From: DATEPR01 sp036503065 | GTDB lineage: Bacteria > Actinomycetota > Actinomycetes > Mycobacteriales > Pseudonocardiaceae | Assembly: GCA_036503065.1 (NCBI GenBank) | Contig: DASXXM010000466.1 | Coordinates: 1 to 20,174 of the forward strand | DNA length: 20,174 bases | Direction of reading: 5' to 3' | Shown: positions 1-8,725 of the stretch, piece after piece | Numbering within the stretch: position 1 is the stretch's first letter | How the letters are laid out: every line of letters begins with the position of its first letter | Position numbers and translations under genes: made by a program | The notes under the pieces: model-generated | The model's input: the letters and a program-made list of their open reading frames with translations, nothing else | What the model was told of the DNA's origin: nothing | The model's database searches: none

Positions 1-1
1 G

Positions 2-115
2 GCGATCACCACGACCGAGATGGCAGTCACGGACGGCCACGCCGTCGTCCCGAACACACCGGGCATCGGCATCGCATGGGACCGCGACGCAATGGACGAC
101 CGCAGGGTTGCCTGA
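2..115 (+). CDS. Enolase-superfamily (mandelate racemase/muconate lactonizing) dehydratase, C-terminal end only
   Basis: Only the last 37 codons lie in the window; the frame is open from base 2 to a TGA at 113-115. The peptide contains VVPNTPGIGIAWDRDAM, which matches the C-terminal capping-domain signature (vP..PGlGi.wd.dav) of the mandelate racemase/enolase superfamily. Family members abstract an alpha-proton next to a carboxylate using Mg2+, and many are sugar-acid dehydratases (galactonate, fuconate, rhamnonate). Because it lies just upstream of galactosidase/fucosidase and sugar-importer genes, a sugar-acid dehydratase acting on the released monosaccharide is likely. The exact substrate cannot be read from this fragment. 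Only 49 bases separate it from the next gene, so it is probably the same transcript. Confidence 0.6.
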   Translation, partial: AITTTEMAVTDGHAVVPNTPGIGIAWDRDAMDDRRVA

Positions 116-164
116 ACGAAAAGCAACAAACAGTGAGCAACGACGCTACTGAGACGGAGTCGCG

Positions 165-2216
165 ATGACGCATCCCGGCAGAACAGCATTGCGGTTACTT
201 GGCGCTGCGCTCGCAGCCGCCGTGCTGTCGGCGACCGTGGCCGCCCCGGCCCCGGCAGCAACGCCAACCCAAACAACGCCAACCCAGATAACAAAGAAAA
301 CAACCAGCGTGACAACGCCCTACATGGGCTGGAGCAGCTGGAGCCTCGAATCAACGAACTTCCCGGGCGTGAACCCGACAGGCCCGGCCAGCTTCCTCAA
401 CGAGGCCAACGTACTCAAGCAAACCGACGTGGTAGCGACGACACTGAAGTCACACGGCTACCAGTACATCAACGTGGACGCGGGCTGGCTGGGCGGCTTC
501 GACGGCTTCGCCCGCCCACTGTCCAACGCGACGACCTTCCCCGACGGCATGAAATTCGTCGGCAACTACATCCACAACAAGGGCCTCAAGTTCGGCGCCT
601 ACCTGGCCGTCGGCCTGGACATCCGCGCCTACAACAACGGCAACACCCCCATCTTCGGCGCACCGAACTGCTTCACCAGGGACATCGTCTTCGCGGACCT
701 GCGCACGACGAACGGCTGGAACTCCTCCTACAAGATGGACTTCAGCAAGCCGTGCGCCCAGGCGTACCTCAACTCCATCGCCAACGAACTGGCCAGCTGG
801 GGTGTTGACTTCCTGAAGCTGGACGGCGTCGGCCCCGGCTCCTTCCAGGGCGGCGCGAACTACGACAACACCGCCGACGTCGCCGCGTGGCACAGCGCGC
901 TCACCCAGACCCACCGCGCGATCCAGTTCGTGATCTCCTGGTCGCTGAGCCACCGGCAGGACGCCGTCTGGACGGCCAACACCAACGGCTGGCGCGTCGA
1001 CACCGACGTAGAGTGCTACTGCGGCACGATCGTAACCTGGAACAACTCGGTCAAGGCACGCTTCAACGACGTCGTCCAGTGGATCCCGGACGCAGGCTCG
1101 GGCCACTTCAACAACCTGGACTCGCTGGACGTGGGCGTCGGCGCCATGGACGGCGTCAGCGACACCGAGCGCCAGACCTACATGACGCTGTGGGCGATCG
1201 AGGCCGCACCGCTCTACGCGGGCGACGATCTGACCAAACTGGACAGTTACGGACTCTCCCTGCTGACCAACGACGAGGTCATCGCGGTCGACCAGGCCGC
1301 CATCGCGGCAAAACCGGTCAGCCAGGCCACCGACCAGCAGGTCTGGTACGCACGCAACACCGACGGCAGCTACACGGTCGCGCTGTTCAACCTGGGCGCC
1401 GGCCAGGCGAACGTCACGGCCGACTTCGCCGACCTCGGCATCAGCGGCACGGCCACCGTGCACGACCTGTGGAGCCACCAGAACCTGGCCAACGCCACCG
1501 GCAGCATCCAGGCGACGTTGGCCAGCCACGGCTCACGCCTGTTCCGCATCACGCCGAGCAGCGCGCCGAACCCGCCCGCCACACCGCGTGTGCTGTCGGC
1601 GGCCGGCAACAGCGTGTCGCTGGCCTGGGACCCGTCGTTCAGCGGCGGCAAGCCCGTGACCAGTTACCAGGTCCAGAGCAACGGCAACACGGTCGTGGTC
1701 ACCAGCGGCACCTCGGCGACGGTGACCGGCCTCGCGCCGTCGACCGACTACCAGTTCACCGTCGTCGGGGTCGCGAAGAACGGCCAGCAGTCACCGCCCA
1801 GCAAGGCGTTCGCCTTCACCACACCCGGATCGCCCGGCGCGAGGACCTATGAGGCCGAAGCGTCCACGAACGTGCTGACCGGCGGCGCGCAGATCGCCGG
1901 CTGCTCGGGCTGCTCCGGCGGTCAGAAGATCGGTGACATCGGCGGCAGCGGCGTGCTGACGTTCCCGAACATCACGGTGGCCAGGACCGGCACCTACCTG
2001 ATGACGGTGGCCTATGTGGACGGTGACTCCAGCCGCGACGCGATAGTGACCGTCAACGGCAGTCCGATCCAGCTCAACACGTGGGGCAGCAACGACAACG
2101 ACTGGAACTCCACCCAGACGGTCACCATCCCTGTGCCACTGAACGCGGGCACGAACTCGATCTCGTTCGGCAACCCGACCGGTTTCGTGGCCGACATCGA
2201 CAAGATCATCCTCTGA
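165..2216 (+). CDS. Secreted GH27 alpha-galactosidase-type glycosidase with FN3 and CBM35 modules
   Basis: 683 aa. Residues 1-31 are a signal peptide (Arg-containing n-region, Ala/Val-rich core, cleavage near APAPAA), so the enzyme is exported. A short Thr-rich linker leads to a GH27 (clan GH-D) barrel at about 50-380. Visible motifs are YMGWSSW (53-59), YINVDAGW (101-108), DFLKLDG (nucleophile D220) and WRVDTDV (acid/base candidate D281). An antiparallel beta domain spans about 390-465, an FN3 domain about 472-555, and a CBM35/6-like beta-sandwich runs from YEAEAS at 562 to the end (DIDKIIL). The family hydrolyses alpha-galactosides, alpha-N-acetylgalactosaminides or beta-L-arabinopyranosides with retention; I cannot separate these here. 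The ATG is preceded by ACGGAG. As the only secreted hydrolase of the operon it probably trims the polymer before uptake. Confidence 0.88.
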   Translation: MTHPGRTALRLLGAALAAAVLSATVAAPAPAATPTQTTPTQITKKTTSVTTPYMGWSSWSLESTNFPGVNPTGPASFLNEANVLKQTDVVATTLKSHGYQYINVDAGWLGGFDGFARPLSNATTFPDGMKFVGNYIHNKGLKFGAYLAVGLDIRAYNNGNTPIFGAPNCFTRDIVFADLRTTNGWNSSYKMDFSKPCAQAYLNSIANELASWGVDFLKLDGVGPGSFQGGANYDNTADVAAWHSALTQTHRAIQFVISWSLSHRQDAVWTANTNGWRVDTDVECYCGTIVTWNNSVKARFNDVVQWIPDAGSGHFNNLDSLDVGVGAMDGVSDTERQTYMTLWAIEAAPLYAGDDLTKLDSYGLSLLTNDEVIAVDQAAIAAKPVSQATDQQVWYARNTDGSYTVALFNLGAGQANVTADFADLGISGTATVHDLWSHQNLANATGSIQATLASHGSRLFRITPSSAPNPPATPRVLSAAGNSVSLAWDPSFSGGKPVTSYQVQSNGNTVVVTSGTSATVTGLAPSTDYQFTVVGVAKNGQQSPPSKAFAFTTPGSPGARTYEAEASTNVLTGGAQIAGCSGCSGGQKIGDIGGSGVLTFPNITVARTGTYLMTVAYVDGDSSRDAIVTVNGSPIQLNTWGSNDNDWNSTQTVTIPVPLNAGTNSISFGNPTGFVADIDKIIL

Positions 2217-2236
2217 TCCGAAAGGAGGGGCATGCC

Positions 2237-3175
2237 GTGGTAGCGACAGTGCCAGCGCCGGTACGACCGGCTACCACGGCACGCTCCCCGAAACGCGGCC
2301 GCAGGTCCCGGCGTGGCGAGGCCCCGCTGGCCTGGCTGCTGATCTCGCCCGCGATCCTCGGGTTCGCGGTGTTCTACGCGTACCCGACGATCCGGGGGCT
2401 CTACCTGAGCTTCACGGACTTCCACGTGCTGAGCCCGCCGGTCTGGGTGGGACTGGCCAACTTCCGCGAACTGCTGTCCGACGACGTGTTCTGGCACTCG
2501 TTGTGGGTGACGGCCTACTTCGTCGGTTTGTCTGTCGTGTTCGGCATACTCATCTCGCTGGTCACCGCGGTGATCATGCACCGGCTCACGTCGTCGCGGG
2601 TGATCCGCGGCGTGATCCTGTTGCCGTTCCTGATCTCCGGCGTGGTCGCGGCGATGACCTGGTCCTGGATGATGGATCCGGAACTCGGCATCCTCAACGA
2701 GTTGCTGACCAAGCTGATCGGGCACCCGCTGCTGTTCTTCGGGGACAGCAGCCTTGCCATCCCGTCGCTCGCGGCGATCAGCGTGTGGAAGTCCATGGGC
2801 TACAACGCGGTGCTCATCTTCGCGGGCCTCCAGACCATCCCGGGCACGATCTACGAGGCGGGCCGGATGGACGGCGCAAGCGAGATCCAGATGTTCCGGT
2901 CGCTCACCGTGCCGCTGCTGCGCAACATCCTGGTGATGGTGGTGATCCTCACCGTGATCGGGTCGTTCCAGGTGTTCGACATCGTCCAGGTGACCACCAA
3001 GGGCGGCCCGGCCAACGCGTCGCTGGTGCTCCAGATGTACATCTACAACAAGGCCTTCACCCAGTTCGACTTCGGCTACGCGGCAACGATGTCGCTGGCC
3101 CTGTTCGTGATGCTGATCGGCATCACCTTCGCCCAGCTCAAGATGACCAGGGCCAACGAATCCGACCTGAACTGA
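2237..3175 (+). CDS. ABC sugar transporter permease (MalF/UgpA-type, CUT1)
   Basis: 312 aa integral membrane protein. A basic N-terminus (RSPKRGRRSRRG) precedes the first membrane segment LAWLLISPAILGFAVFYAYP, followed by the typical 'sf.df....p.wvGl.Nf' periplasmic stretch and further hydrophobic segments, six in all. The EAA loop that docks on the ATPase is visible as YEAGRMDGASEIQMFRSL from about residue 206. The frame is open upstream into the GH27 gene, but the real start is the GTG at 2237, because AAAGGAGGGG (2221-2230) lies six bases before it. It sits 20 bases after the GH27 stop and 11 bases before the second permease, so it is translated from the same operon. It forms the heterodimeric channel with the next gene. 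No ATPase gene is in the window. Confidence 0.93.
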   Translation: MVATVPAPVRPATTARSPKRGRRSRRGEAPLAWLLISPAILGFAVFYAYPTIRGLYLSFTDFHVLSPPVWVGLANFRELLSDDVFWHSLWVTAYFVGLSVVFGILISLVTAVIMHRLTSSRVIRGVILLPFLISGVVAAMTWSWMMDPELGILNELLTKLIGHPLLFFGDSSLAIPSLAAISVWKSMGYNAVLIFAGLQTIPGTIYEAGRMDGASEIQMFRSLTVPLLRNILVMVVILTVIGSFQVFDIVQVTTKGGPANASLVLQMYIYNKAFTQFDFGYAATMSLALFVMLIGITFAQLKMTRANESDLN

Positions 3176-3186
3176 GGAGGCGCGTC

Positions 3187-4074
3187 GTGCGCACAGCGAA
3201 CAGGCCCTCGGTGGGCCGGATCGTGGCCTGGGTCTACATCGCGGCCGTCATCGTGGTGACGTTGTTCCCGTTCTACTGGATCGTGCGCACCTCGCTGTCC
3301 AACAACTACGCGCTGGCCACGAACCCGTCGTCGCTGCTGCCGGTCGGCTTCACGTTCGGCGCGTTCAAGCGGGCACTGGGCCTGGCCACCACCGCCCAGG
3401 CGCAGGCGCAGGGCGGTTCCGGCGCGTCCCTGGACGTGGCGCTGTTCCTACGCAACTCGGTGATCTACGCGACCGTGCTGACCGCGTGCGTGGTGTTCTG
3501 CTCGGCGACCGCCGCCTACGCGTTCGCCCGGCTGCGCTGGCGTGGGCGGGAGGCGATGTTCTCGATCCTGCTCACCGCGCTGATGGTGCCGACCATCTTC
3601 ACCCTGCTGCCCAACTTCGTGCTGATCAAGGACCTCGGCCTGACCAACACGTTCGCCGGCATGATCCTGCCCGGCGCGCTGTTCTCCGCGTTCAACATCT
3701 TCTTCCTGCGCCAGTTCATGCTCAACCTGAGCACCGAGATCGAGGAGGCCGCCACCATCGACGGTGCGGGTCCACTGCGCGTCTTCTACCGGATCGTGCT
3801 GCCGATGAGCGCCGCGCCGATCGCCACGTTGGCGTTGCTGACGTTCATCAACACGTGGAACGACTACTTCTGGCCACTGCTGGTCACCAGCGACGACAGC
3901 GTGCGGCCGCTGACCCTGGCGTTGGCGGTGTTCAAACAGTCGTCGCCGCAGACGGCGACGGACTGGCCCGGCCTGATGGCGGCCACGCTGATCGCCGCAC
4001 TGCCGATGTTGCTGCTGTTCATCGTGTTCGGCCGCCGGATCGTCAACTCCATCGGCTTCACCGGGATCAAGTGA
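3187..4074 (+). CDS. ABC sugar transporter permease (MalG/UgpE-type, CUT1)
   Basis: 295 aa. Begins with a membrane segment (VAWVYIAAVIVVTLFPFYW) followed by WIVRTSLS, as in MalG-type permeases. The EAA loop is EEAATIDGAGPLRVFYRIVLP from about residue 185, and the C-terminus (NSIGFTGIK) is typical, like the family's '...G...GavKg'. The start is a GTG preceded by GAGGAGG (3174-3180); the open frame upstream is an overlap with the first permease. A Gln/Ala/Gly-rich stretch (TTAQAQAQGGSGAS) sits in the first outside loop and is slightly longer than in E. coli MalG. The stop codon overlaps the ATG of the GH95 gene (TGATG), indicating translational coupling. It pairs with the upstream permease to import an oligosaccharide. 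Confidence 0.93.
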   Translation: MRTANRPSVGRIVAWVYIAAVIVVTLFPFYWIVRTSLSNNYALATNPSSLLPVGFTFGAFKRALGLATTAQAQAQGGSGASLDVALFLRNSVIYATVLTACVVFCSATAAYAFARLRWRGREAMFSILLTALMVPTIFTLLPNFVLIKDLGLTNTFAGMILPGALFSAFNIFFLRQFMLNLSTEIEEAATIDGAGPLRVFYRIVLPMSAAPIATLALLTFINTWNDYFWPLLVTSDDSVRPLTLALAVFKQSSPQTATDWPGLMAATLIAALPMLLLFIVFGRRIVNSIGFTGIK

Positions 4075-6386
4075 TGGAACTTTCCTGGCCGCGACCGGCC
4101 GCGACCTGGGTCGAAGCGGCACCGGTCGGCAACGGCCGTCTCGGCGCCATGGTCTTCTGCGGCCCCGGCCGCGCCCGGTTCCAGGTCAACGACTCGACCG
4201 TGTGGTCCGGCACGCCACACGGCCCGCCGACCGGGCTCGCTGACGTGGTCGCCGCGGGCGCCGGTCCCGAGCGGCTGGCGCAGGTCCGCGCCGCGATCCG
4301 TGCCGGTGACCTCCGCCGCGCCGAATCGCTGCTCATGTCCTTTGAAGGTCCCTACAGCCAGGAGTACCTGCCCTACGTGGACCTGTGGATGACGCTGGAC
4401 GCCGAGTTCCACGGCCGGACCCTCAACCTGGACAACGGAGTGGTGCGGGAACGGTTCACGGAGGGTGGCGAGCGCACCACCTGGGCCAGCAACCCGGCCG
4501 GCGTGCTCTGCATCGCGGTGACCGGCATCGACGGCTTTCGGCTGGCACTGGACTCACCGCTGCGGGTCGTGCACAAAGCCCTGAGCCACGAAGGTTTCCA
4601 GCTCGGCGTCGAGATCCCGATCGACGGCGCACCCGGCCACGAGCCACAGGTGGCGCAGCCGCTTCGCTACGGCTCCGTCGTCGGCTACGACCCGTTCGGC
4701 GCGGTCTCGGTCCGGGTCGACACCGACGGCACGGTATCCACTGTGGACGGCGAGCTCATCGTGCGCGGCATGAGCCGGGCACTCGTGACGTTGGCCAGCT
4801 CGACAAGTGCCGCGGACGCCTGGGCCGGCGCGCCGGCCCGGTCGCGGACCGACCACCTGGCGCGCGCCGCCGCAACCGCGACCACGGCGGCAGCCCGTGG
4901 CGCCGACCAACTCCTGCGCGAGCACGACCACGATCTGCGCCGGCTGCTCGGTTCGACCTCGCTGCGGATCGGCGAGCCCACAGAAGTAGTCGACGTCGAG
5001 GATGTGCTGTCCGGCGCGGACGAGCAGCTCACGGCGACCGTGATGTTCCAACTCGGTCGCTACCTGCTGGCATCGGCGTCCCGGCCCGGCGGCCCACCGG
5101 CGAACCTCCAGGGACTGTGGAACGGCGACCCGCGCCCGGCGTGGTCGTCCAACTACACCGTCAACATCAACACCGAGATGAACTACTGGCTCGCCGAGCC
5201 CGCGGGCCTGCCGGAGTGCCACCTGCCGCTGTTCGACCTGCTGGACCTGCTGGCGGTCACCGGCGGCCGGGTGGCGCGCGAACTCTACGGCGCGCGCGGC
5301 TGGGTCACCCACCACAACACCGACATCTGGGGCTGGGCGCTGCCGGTCGGCATGGGCCACGGCGACCCCAGCTGGGCGATCTGGATGATGGGCGGCACCT
5401 GGCTGGTGCAGCACGTCTGGGACCACTACGAGTTCACCGGCGACACGGACTTCCTACGGACACGCGGCTGGCCGCTGTTGCGCGGCTGCGCGCTGTTCTG
5501 CCTGGACTGGCTGGTCGATGGCCCGGACGGCTGGCTGGACACCATCCCGTCCACGTCACCGGAGAACAAGTTCGTGTCCGAGACCGGCAGCGCCGAGTCG
5601 CTGTCCTGGTCGTCTACAATGGACATTGCGCTGATCAGGGCCCTGTTCGAACGCTGCCTGGCCGCCGCGGCCCTGCTCGGCATCGACGACCCGATCCGCA
5701 CGGACATCGCGGCCGCCCTGCCGCGCCTGCGCCCGCCCGCCGTCACGCCGGGCGGCTGGCTCCAGGAGTGGGTCGACGACCTGCCGGAGCAGGATCCGAC
5801 CCACCGGCACATGTCGCAGCTCGTCACCGTGTACCCGTTGGGCCGGGCCGACGCCGAGATCGAGGCGGCCGCGGCGAAACTGATGGACCGGCGGGGCAAC
5901 GGCGCGATGGGCTGGTCGTGGGCGTGGAAGATCGCGCTGCGCGGCCGGCTGCGGGACGGCGAGACCGCACGCGCACTGCTGCGCGAGGCGACCCGACCGG
6001 TGGCGGGCGACCTCGGCGTCGACGCCCCGCCGGACGGCTCGCGGTGGGGCGGCCTGCTGCCCAACCTGTTCAGCGCGCACCCGCCGTTCCAGATCGACGG
6101 CAACTACGGCTTCACCGCCGCGATCACGGAGTTGTTGGTGCACAGCCATAACGGCGTGATTCGCCTGCTACCCGCACTGCCGGATGCGTGGCCGGCGGGC
6201 GAGGTCACCGGCATCCGAGCTCGCGGCGGACTCGCGGTCGACTGCGACTGGCGGGACAACCGGGTGTGCCGGCTGGTCGTGCGGCGGCTGGGCGGCGACG
6301 AGTCGGCGCCGGTCCGGGTCGAGTGGCCGGGGCACCGGGCCGAACTGAAGCTGGCCGTCGGCGAACACCGGAGCCTGCCGTGCTGA
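4074..6386 (+). CDS. GH95 alpha-L-fucosidase / alpha-galactosidase, cytoplasmic
   Basis: 770 aa, normal GH95 length. The N-terminal beta domain (WVEAAPVGNGRLGAMVF, NDSTVWSG) precedes the (alpha/alpha)6 barrel. Active-site residues known from Bifidobacterium AfcA are recognisable: Asn pair N364/N366 in NINTEMNYW, general acid E497 in STSPENKF, and D675 in FQIDGNYG. NLQGLWNG and HMSQLVTVYP are further family signatures. GH95 enzymes invert alpha-1,2-L-fucosides; some act on alpha-L-galactosides or alpha-galactosides, so the substrate is not settled. There is no signal peptide, so it should act in the cytoplasm on imported oligosaccharides. The ATG at 4074 overlaps the permease stop by one base, and its own end overlaps the esterase start by seven bases. 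The codon use matches the rest of the operon. Confidence 0.9.
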   Translation: MELSWPRPAATWVEAAPVGNGRLGAMVFCGPGRARFQVNDSTVWSGTPHGPPTGLADVVAAGAGPERLAQVRAAIRAGDLRRAESLLMSFEGPYSQEYLPYVDLWMTLDAEFHGRTLNLDNGVVRERFTEGGERTTWASNPAGVLCIAVTGIDGFRLALDSPLRVVHKALSHEGFQLGVEIPIDGAPGHEPQVAQPLRYGSVVGYDPFGAVSVRVDTDGTVSTVDGELIVRGMSRALVTLASSTSAADAWAGAPARSRTDHLARAAATATTAAARGADQLLREHDHDLRRLLGSTSLRIGEPTEVVDVEDVLSGADEQLTATVMFQLGRYLLASASRPGGPPANLQGLWNGDPRPAWSSNYTVNINTEMNYWLAEPAGLPECHLPLFDLLDLLAVTGGRVARELYGARGWVTHHNTDIWGWALPVGMGHGDPSWAIWMMGGTWLVQHVWDHYEFTGDTDFLRTRGWPLLRGCALFCLDWLVDGPDGWLDTIPSTSPENKFVSETGSAESLSWSSTMDIALIRALFERCLAAAALLGIDDPIRTDIAAALPRLRPPAVTPGGWLQEWVDDLPEQDPTHRHMSQLVTVYPLGRADAEIEAAAAKLMDRRGNGAMGWSWAWKIALRGRLRDGETARALLREATRPVAGDLGVDAPPDGSRWGGLLPNLFSAHPPFQIDGNYGFTAAITELLVHSHNGVIRLLPALPDAWPAGEVTGIRARGGLAVDCDWRDNRVCRLVVRRLGGDESAPVRVEWPGHRAELKLAVGEHRSLPC

Positions 6387-7297
6387 CCGACTACCGCAGC
6401 TCCTACCGGGAACCCGACGACTTCGACGACTTCTGGTCGCGCACCATCGAACTGACCCGCGACCACGACATCGCGGTCAGCACGACACCGATCGAGACCG
6501 ACCTGAGCACGATCGAAGTCCACGACCTGACGTTCGCCGGCTTCGGCGGTCACCCGATCCGCTCCTGGCTCCGACTGCCACGACATCGGACCGGTCAACT
6601 GCCCGCCGTGGTCGAATTCCACGGCTACGCGGGTGGTCGAGGTGCTCCCATCGACGACCTGCTGTGGTCATCGGCCGGCTACGCGCACCTGGTGATGGAC
6701 GTGCGTGGCTGCGTCACCAGGGGCATCGAGCACCGGGACGGCTACTTCTACCGCCGCGTCTACGCCGACGCGGTCCGAGCCGTCGATGCCGTGCGCGCCT
6801 TGGACTTCGTGGCCGCCGACCGGGTCGCGGTGATCGGCAACAGCCAGGGCGCCGGCATAGCTCTGGCGGTCGCGGGCCTGGTGCCGGAGGTGTGCGCGGC
6901 GCATTTCCAGGCGCCGTTCCTTTCCGACATTAGACAGGCGACCCGACTGGTGTGTACAGCGCCGTATTCGGAGATCACCGGGTACCTGGCCGTGCACCGG
7001 GACATGGCGGAGCAGGTCTTCGGCACGCTGGCCTACTTCGACGGGATCGCGTTCGCCCGGCGGGCCGATGCGCCGGCCTGGTTCTCCACCGGCCTGCTGG
7101 ACGACGTGGTCCCGTCCGTCGCCGTGTTCGGCGCGTTCCATGAGTATCGCGGACCGAAACAAATCCAAGTGTGGCAGCACAACGGCCACGAGGCGGGTGG
7201 CGCCGACGACCTCGCGACCGCCCTGGCCGCGTTTCGCACCTTTCTCCATCGAAATGAGGCACAGCAATGTTCTTCCCCAACCATCCCGCCCAGGTGA
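6380..7297 (+). CDS. CE7 acetyl esterase (acetyl xylan esterase / cephalosporin-C deacetylase family) with a shortened active-site loop
   Basis: 305 aa alpha/beta hydrolase. The N-terminus DDFDDFWSRT is the typical CE7 start. The triad is visible: Ser155 in GNSQGAG, Asp241 in GLLDDVVPS, His270 in NGHE. YFYRRVYADAVRAVDAV and PYSEITGYL also match the family. CE7 enzymes remove acetyl groups from xylo-oligosaccharides and other small acetylated sugars, usually in the cytoplasm; there is no signal peptide here. The conserved RGQ motif reads RGC (109-111), and the roughly 25-residue loop that normally follows it before (M)TRGI is absent. The GTG start overlaps the GH95 end, and the last ten codons overlap the binding-protein gene. 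The reading frame is otherwise intact, so I treat it as functional but modified. Confidence 0.85.
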   Translation: MLTDYRSSYREPDDFDDFWSRTIELTRDHDIAVSTTPIETDLSTIEVHDLTFAGFGGHPIRSWLRLPRHRTGQLPAVVEFHGYAGGRGAPIDDLLWSSAGYAHLVMDVRGCVTRGIEHRDGYFYRRVYADAVRAVDAVRALDFVAADRVAVIGNSQGAGIALAVAGLVPEVCAAHFQAPFLSDIRQATRLVCTAPYSEITGYLAVHRDMAEQVFGTLAYFDGIAFARRADAPAWFSTGLLDDVVPSVAVFGAFHEYRGPKQIQVWQHNGHEAGGADDLATALAAFRTFLHRNEAQQCSSPTIPPR

Positions 7298-8655
7298 TCA
7301 GAAAGTTCCTGGCGATATCCCTGTCCTCGGCCGCGGTAGTGGCCATGGCGGCGGCATGTGGCAACAGTTCCTCGGGCGCCGGCTCGTCCACCATCAACTG
7401 GTGGACCTGGGACGACAAACAGGCAGCCGCCTACGCCACCTGCGCGACCGCGTTCGAGAAGGCCAATCCGGGCGTCACGGTGAAGATCTCCCAGTACGAC
7501 GTCGCTGACTATTTCACCAAGCTGACCGCGGATTTCGTCGCCGGCACCGCGCCGGACGCCTTCCAGGACAGCGTGCAGTATTTCCAGCCGTTCGCGTCGC
7601 AGCACCAGTTGTTGCCGCTGGACGACGAGATCGCCAGGACGAAGTTCAACCTGTCCCAGTTCTCCGTCGGCACGAGCGCATGGGAGTTCACCGACGGCAA
7701 GCAGTACGGCCTGCCGCTGGACTGGGCCGCCACCGGGGTCTACTTCAACGCCGACAAGCTGGCCCAGGCCGGTTACACCGCGCAGGAGGTGGACAACCTC
7801 ACGTGGAATCCGAACAACGGCGGCACTTTCGACAAGATGGTGGCCCACCTGACCGTGGACACCAAGGGCGTGCGCGGTGACCAGCCGGGCTTCGACAAGA
7901 ACCACATCGCCACGTACGGTTTCGGCGAACTGGCCGCCAAGGACTTCTCCGGGCAGTTCACCTGGAATCCGTTCGTGTCCACGATGGGCTGGCGGGAGGG
8001 CGACAAGTCGAGCTGGCCGACGAAATTCAACTACGACGACCCGAACTTCATCAGGACCATGGACTACGTCCGGTCACTGACCGACCGCGGCTTCGCGCCC
8101 AAGATCGGCGTCTTCGATGCGGGTGGCGGCCAGACCACGGTCAGTGACATCGACCTGATGGGTTCGGGCAAGGTCGCGATGGAGACCGCCGGTTCCTGGG
8201 AGGTCGCCAGTTTCGCCAAGCTGCCCGGCGTCCACGTGGGCATCGCGCCGACCGTGCTCGGCCCCGACGGCAGGACCAGGTCCATGATGAGCAATTCGAA
8301 TGGAAACAACATCTGGGCCGGCACCAAGAACCCCGACCTGGCCTGGAAGTGGGTGTCGTACATGGGTTCGCAGGCCTGTCAGAGCGCGGCCGGCGCCAGC
8401 GGCACGTTCTTCCCGTCGATCCCGGCATCGATGGACGCGAGCGCCGCGGCCCTGGCCAAGCAGGGTGTCGACCTGTCGGTGTTCACCAGCGCACTGCACA
8501 CCGGCGTGCTCTACCCGGCGCCGGTGTACGGCAACGGCGCCGACATACAGCAGACCCTGGAGCCGCTGTTCGAGGCCTACTTCAGCCACGCGCGTAACGA
8601 TGACGTGTTCGCGGAGATGACCCAGAAGAGCGAACAGATTCTGGCGAAGAAATAA
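7267..8655 (+). CDS. Extracellular sugar-binding lipoprotein of the ABC importer
   Basis: 462 aa. A signal sequence with lipobox (VAMAAAC, lipidated Cys31) is followed by a Ser/Gly linker and the mature domain starting INWWTWDDKQ. The family-1 solute-binding fold shows in FEKANPGVTVKISQYDVADYF, GTAPDAFQDSV and the C-terminal NGNNIWAGTKNPDLAWKWV (the usual 'i...sk...aa..f..f'). It captures an oligosaccharide outside the membrane and delivers it to the two permeases at 2237-4074. The ATG is preceded by TGAGG (7255-7259). It overlaps the esterase by 31 bases, so it belongs to the same operon, although binding-protein genes usually come first in such clusters. A palindromic segment follows five bases after the stop. 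Confidence 0.93.
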   Translation: MFFPNHPAQVIRKFLAISLSSAAVVAMAAACGNSSSGAGSSTINWWTWDDKQAAAYATCATAFEKANPGVTVKISQYDVADYFTKLTADFVAGTAPDAFQDSVQYFQPFASQHQLLPLDDEIARTKFNLSQFSVGTSAWEFTDGKQYGLPLDWAATGVYFNADKLAQAGYTAQEVDNLTWNPNNGGTFDKMVAHLTVDTKGVRGDQPGFDKNHIATYGFGELAAKDFSGQFTWNPFVSTMGWREGDKSSWPTKFNYDDPNFIRTMDYVRSLTDRGFAPKIGVFDAGGGQTTVSDIDLMGSGKVAMETAGSWEVASFAKLPGVHVGIAPTVLGPDGRTRSMMSNSNGNNIWAGTKNPDLAWKWVSYMGSQACQSAAGASGTFFPSIPASMDASAAALAKQGVDLSVFTSALHTGVLYPAPVYGNGADIQQTLEPLFEAYFSHARNDDVFAEMTQKSEQILAKK

Positions 8656-8659
8656 GGCT

Positions 8660-8678
8660 CGACGCCGGGTCGGCGTCG
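8660..8678 (+). terminator. Short GC hairpin after the binding-protein gene
   Basis: CGACGCCG-GGT-CGGCGTCG forms a perfect 8-bp stem with a 3-base loop, five bases after the operon's TAA. No T-run follows, as is common for actinobacterial terminators. It shares bases with the larger palindrome at 8667-8690, so only one of the two structures can form at a time. Confidence 0.5.
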
Positions 8679-8690
8679 CGACGTCGACCC
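8667..8690. promoter_or_regulatory. 24-bp near-perfect palindrome upstream of the GntR gene
   Basis: The segment reads GGGTCG at the left end, the self-complementary core CGTCGCGACG, and CGACCC at the right end, with one mismatched pair (G8673/T8684). It lies 36 bases before the chosen GTG of the regulator, a position suited to an autoregulatory operator. It could instead be an alternative terminator stem. Function is inferred from symmetry and position only. Confidence 0.35.
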
Positions 8691-8725
8691 GGCACAGTCG
8701 GGATATGCTGGGGTGGGAGGCAGAC

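Noticed and set aside
3486..4073. Possible 196-residue N-terminal extension of the GH95 protein
   Set aside because: It is an out-of-frame reading of the second permease; the ATG at 4074 overlaps the permease stop and begins directly with the GH95 N-terminal domain.
4330..5630. Local A/T third-position codons in the GH95 gene (for example tcctttgaagg, tccactgtgg, tctacaatgg), considered as avoidance of restriction palindromes
   Set aside because: The palindromes that would be avoided (TTCGAA, CCATGG) occur elsewhere in the same gene, so I could not support an avoidance signal.
4385..6151. Long + strand open frame (588 codons) inside the GH95 gene
   Set aside because: Arg/Pro/Gly-rich frame-shifted translation of GH95; the real frame has all family motifs.
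6380..7297. CE7 gene as a pseudogene because of the missing loop
   Set aside because: The frame is intact, the triad is complete and the gene is embedded in an overlapping operon; a functional variant is more likely.
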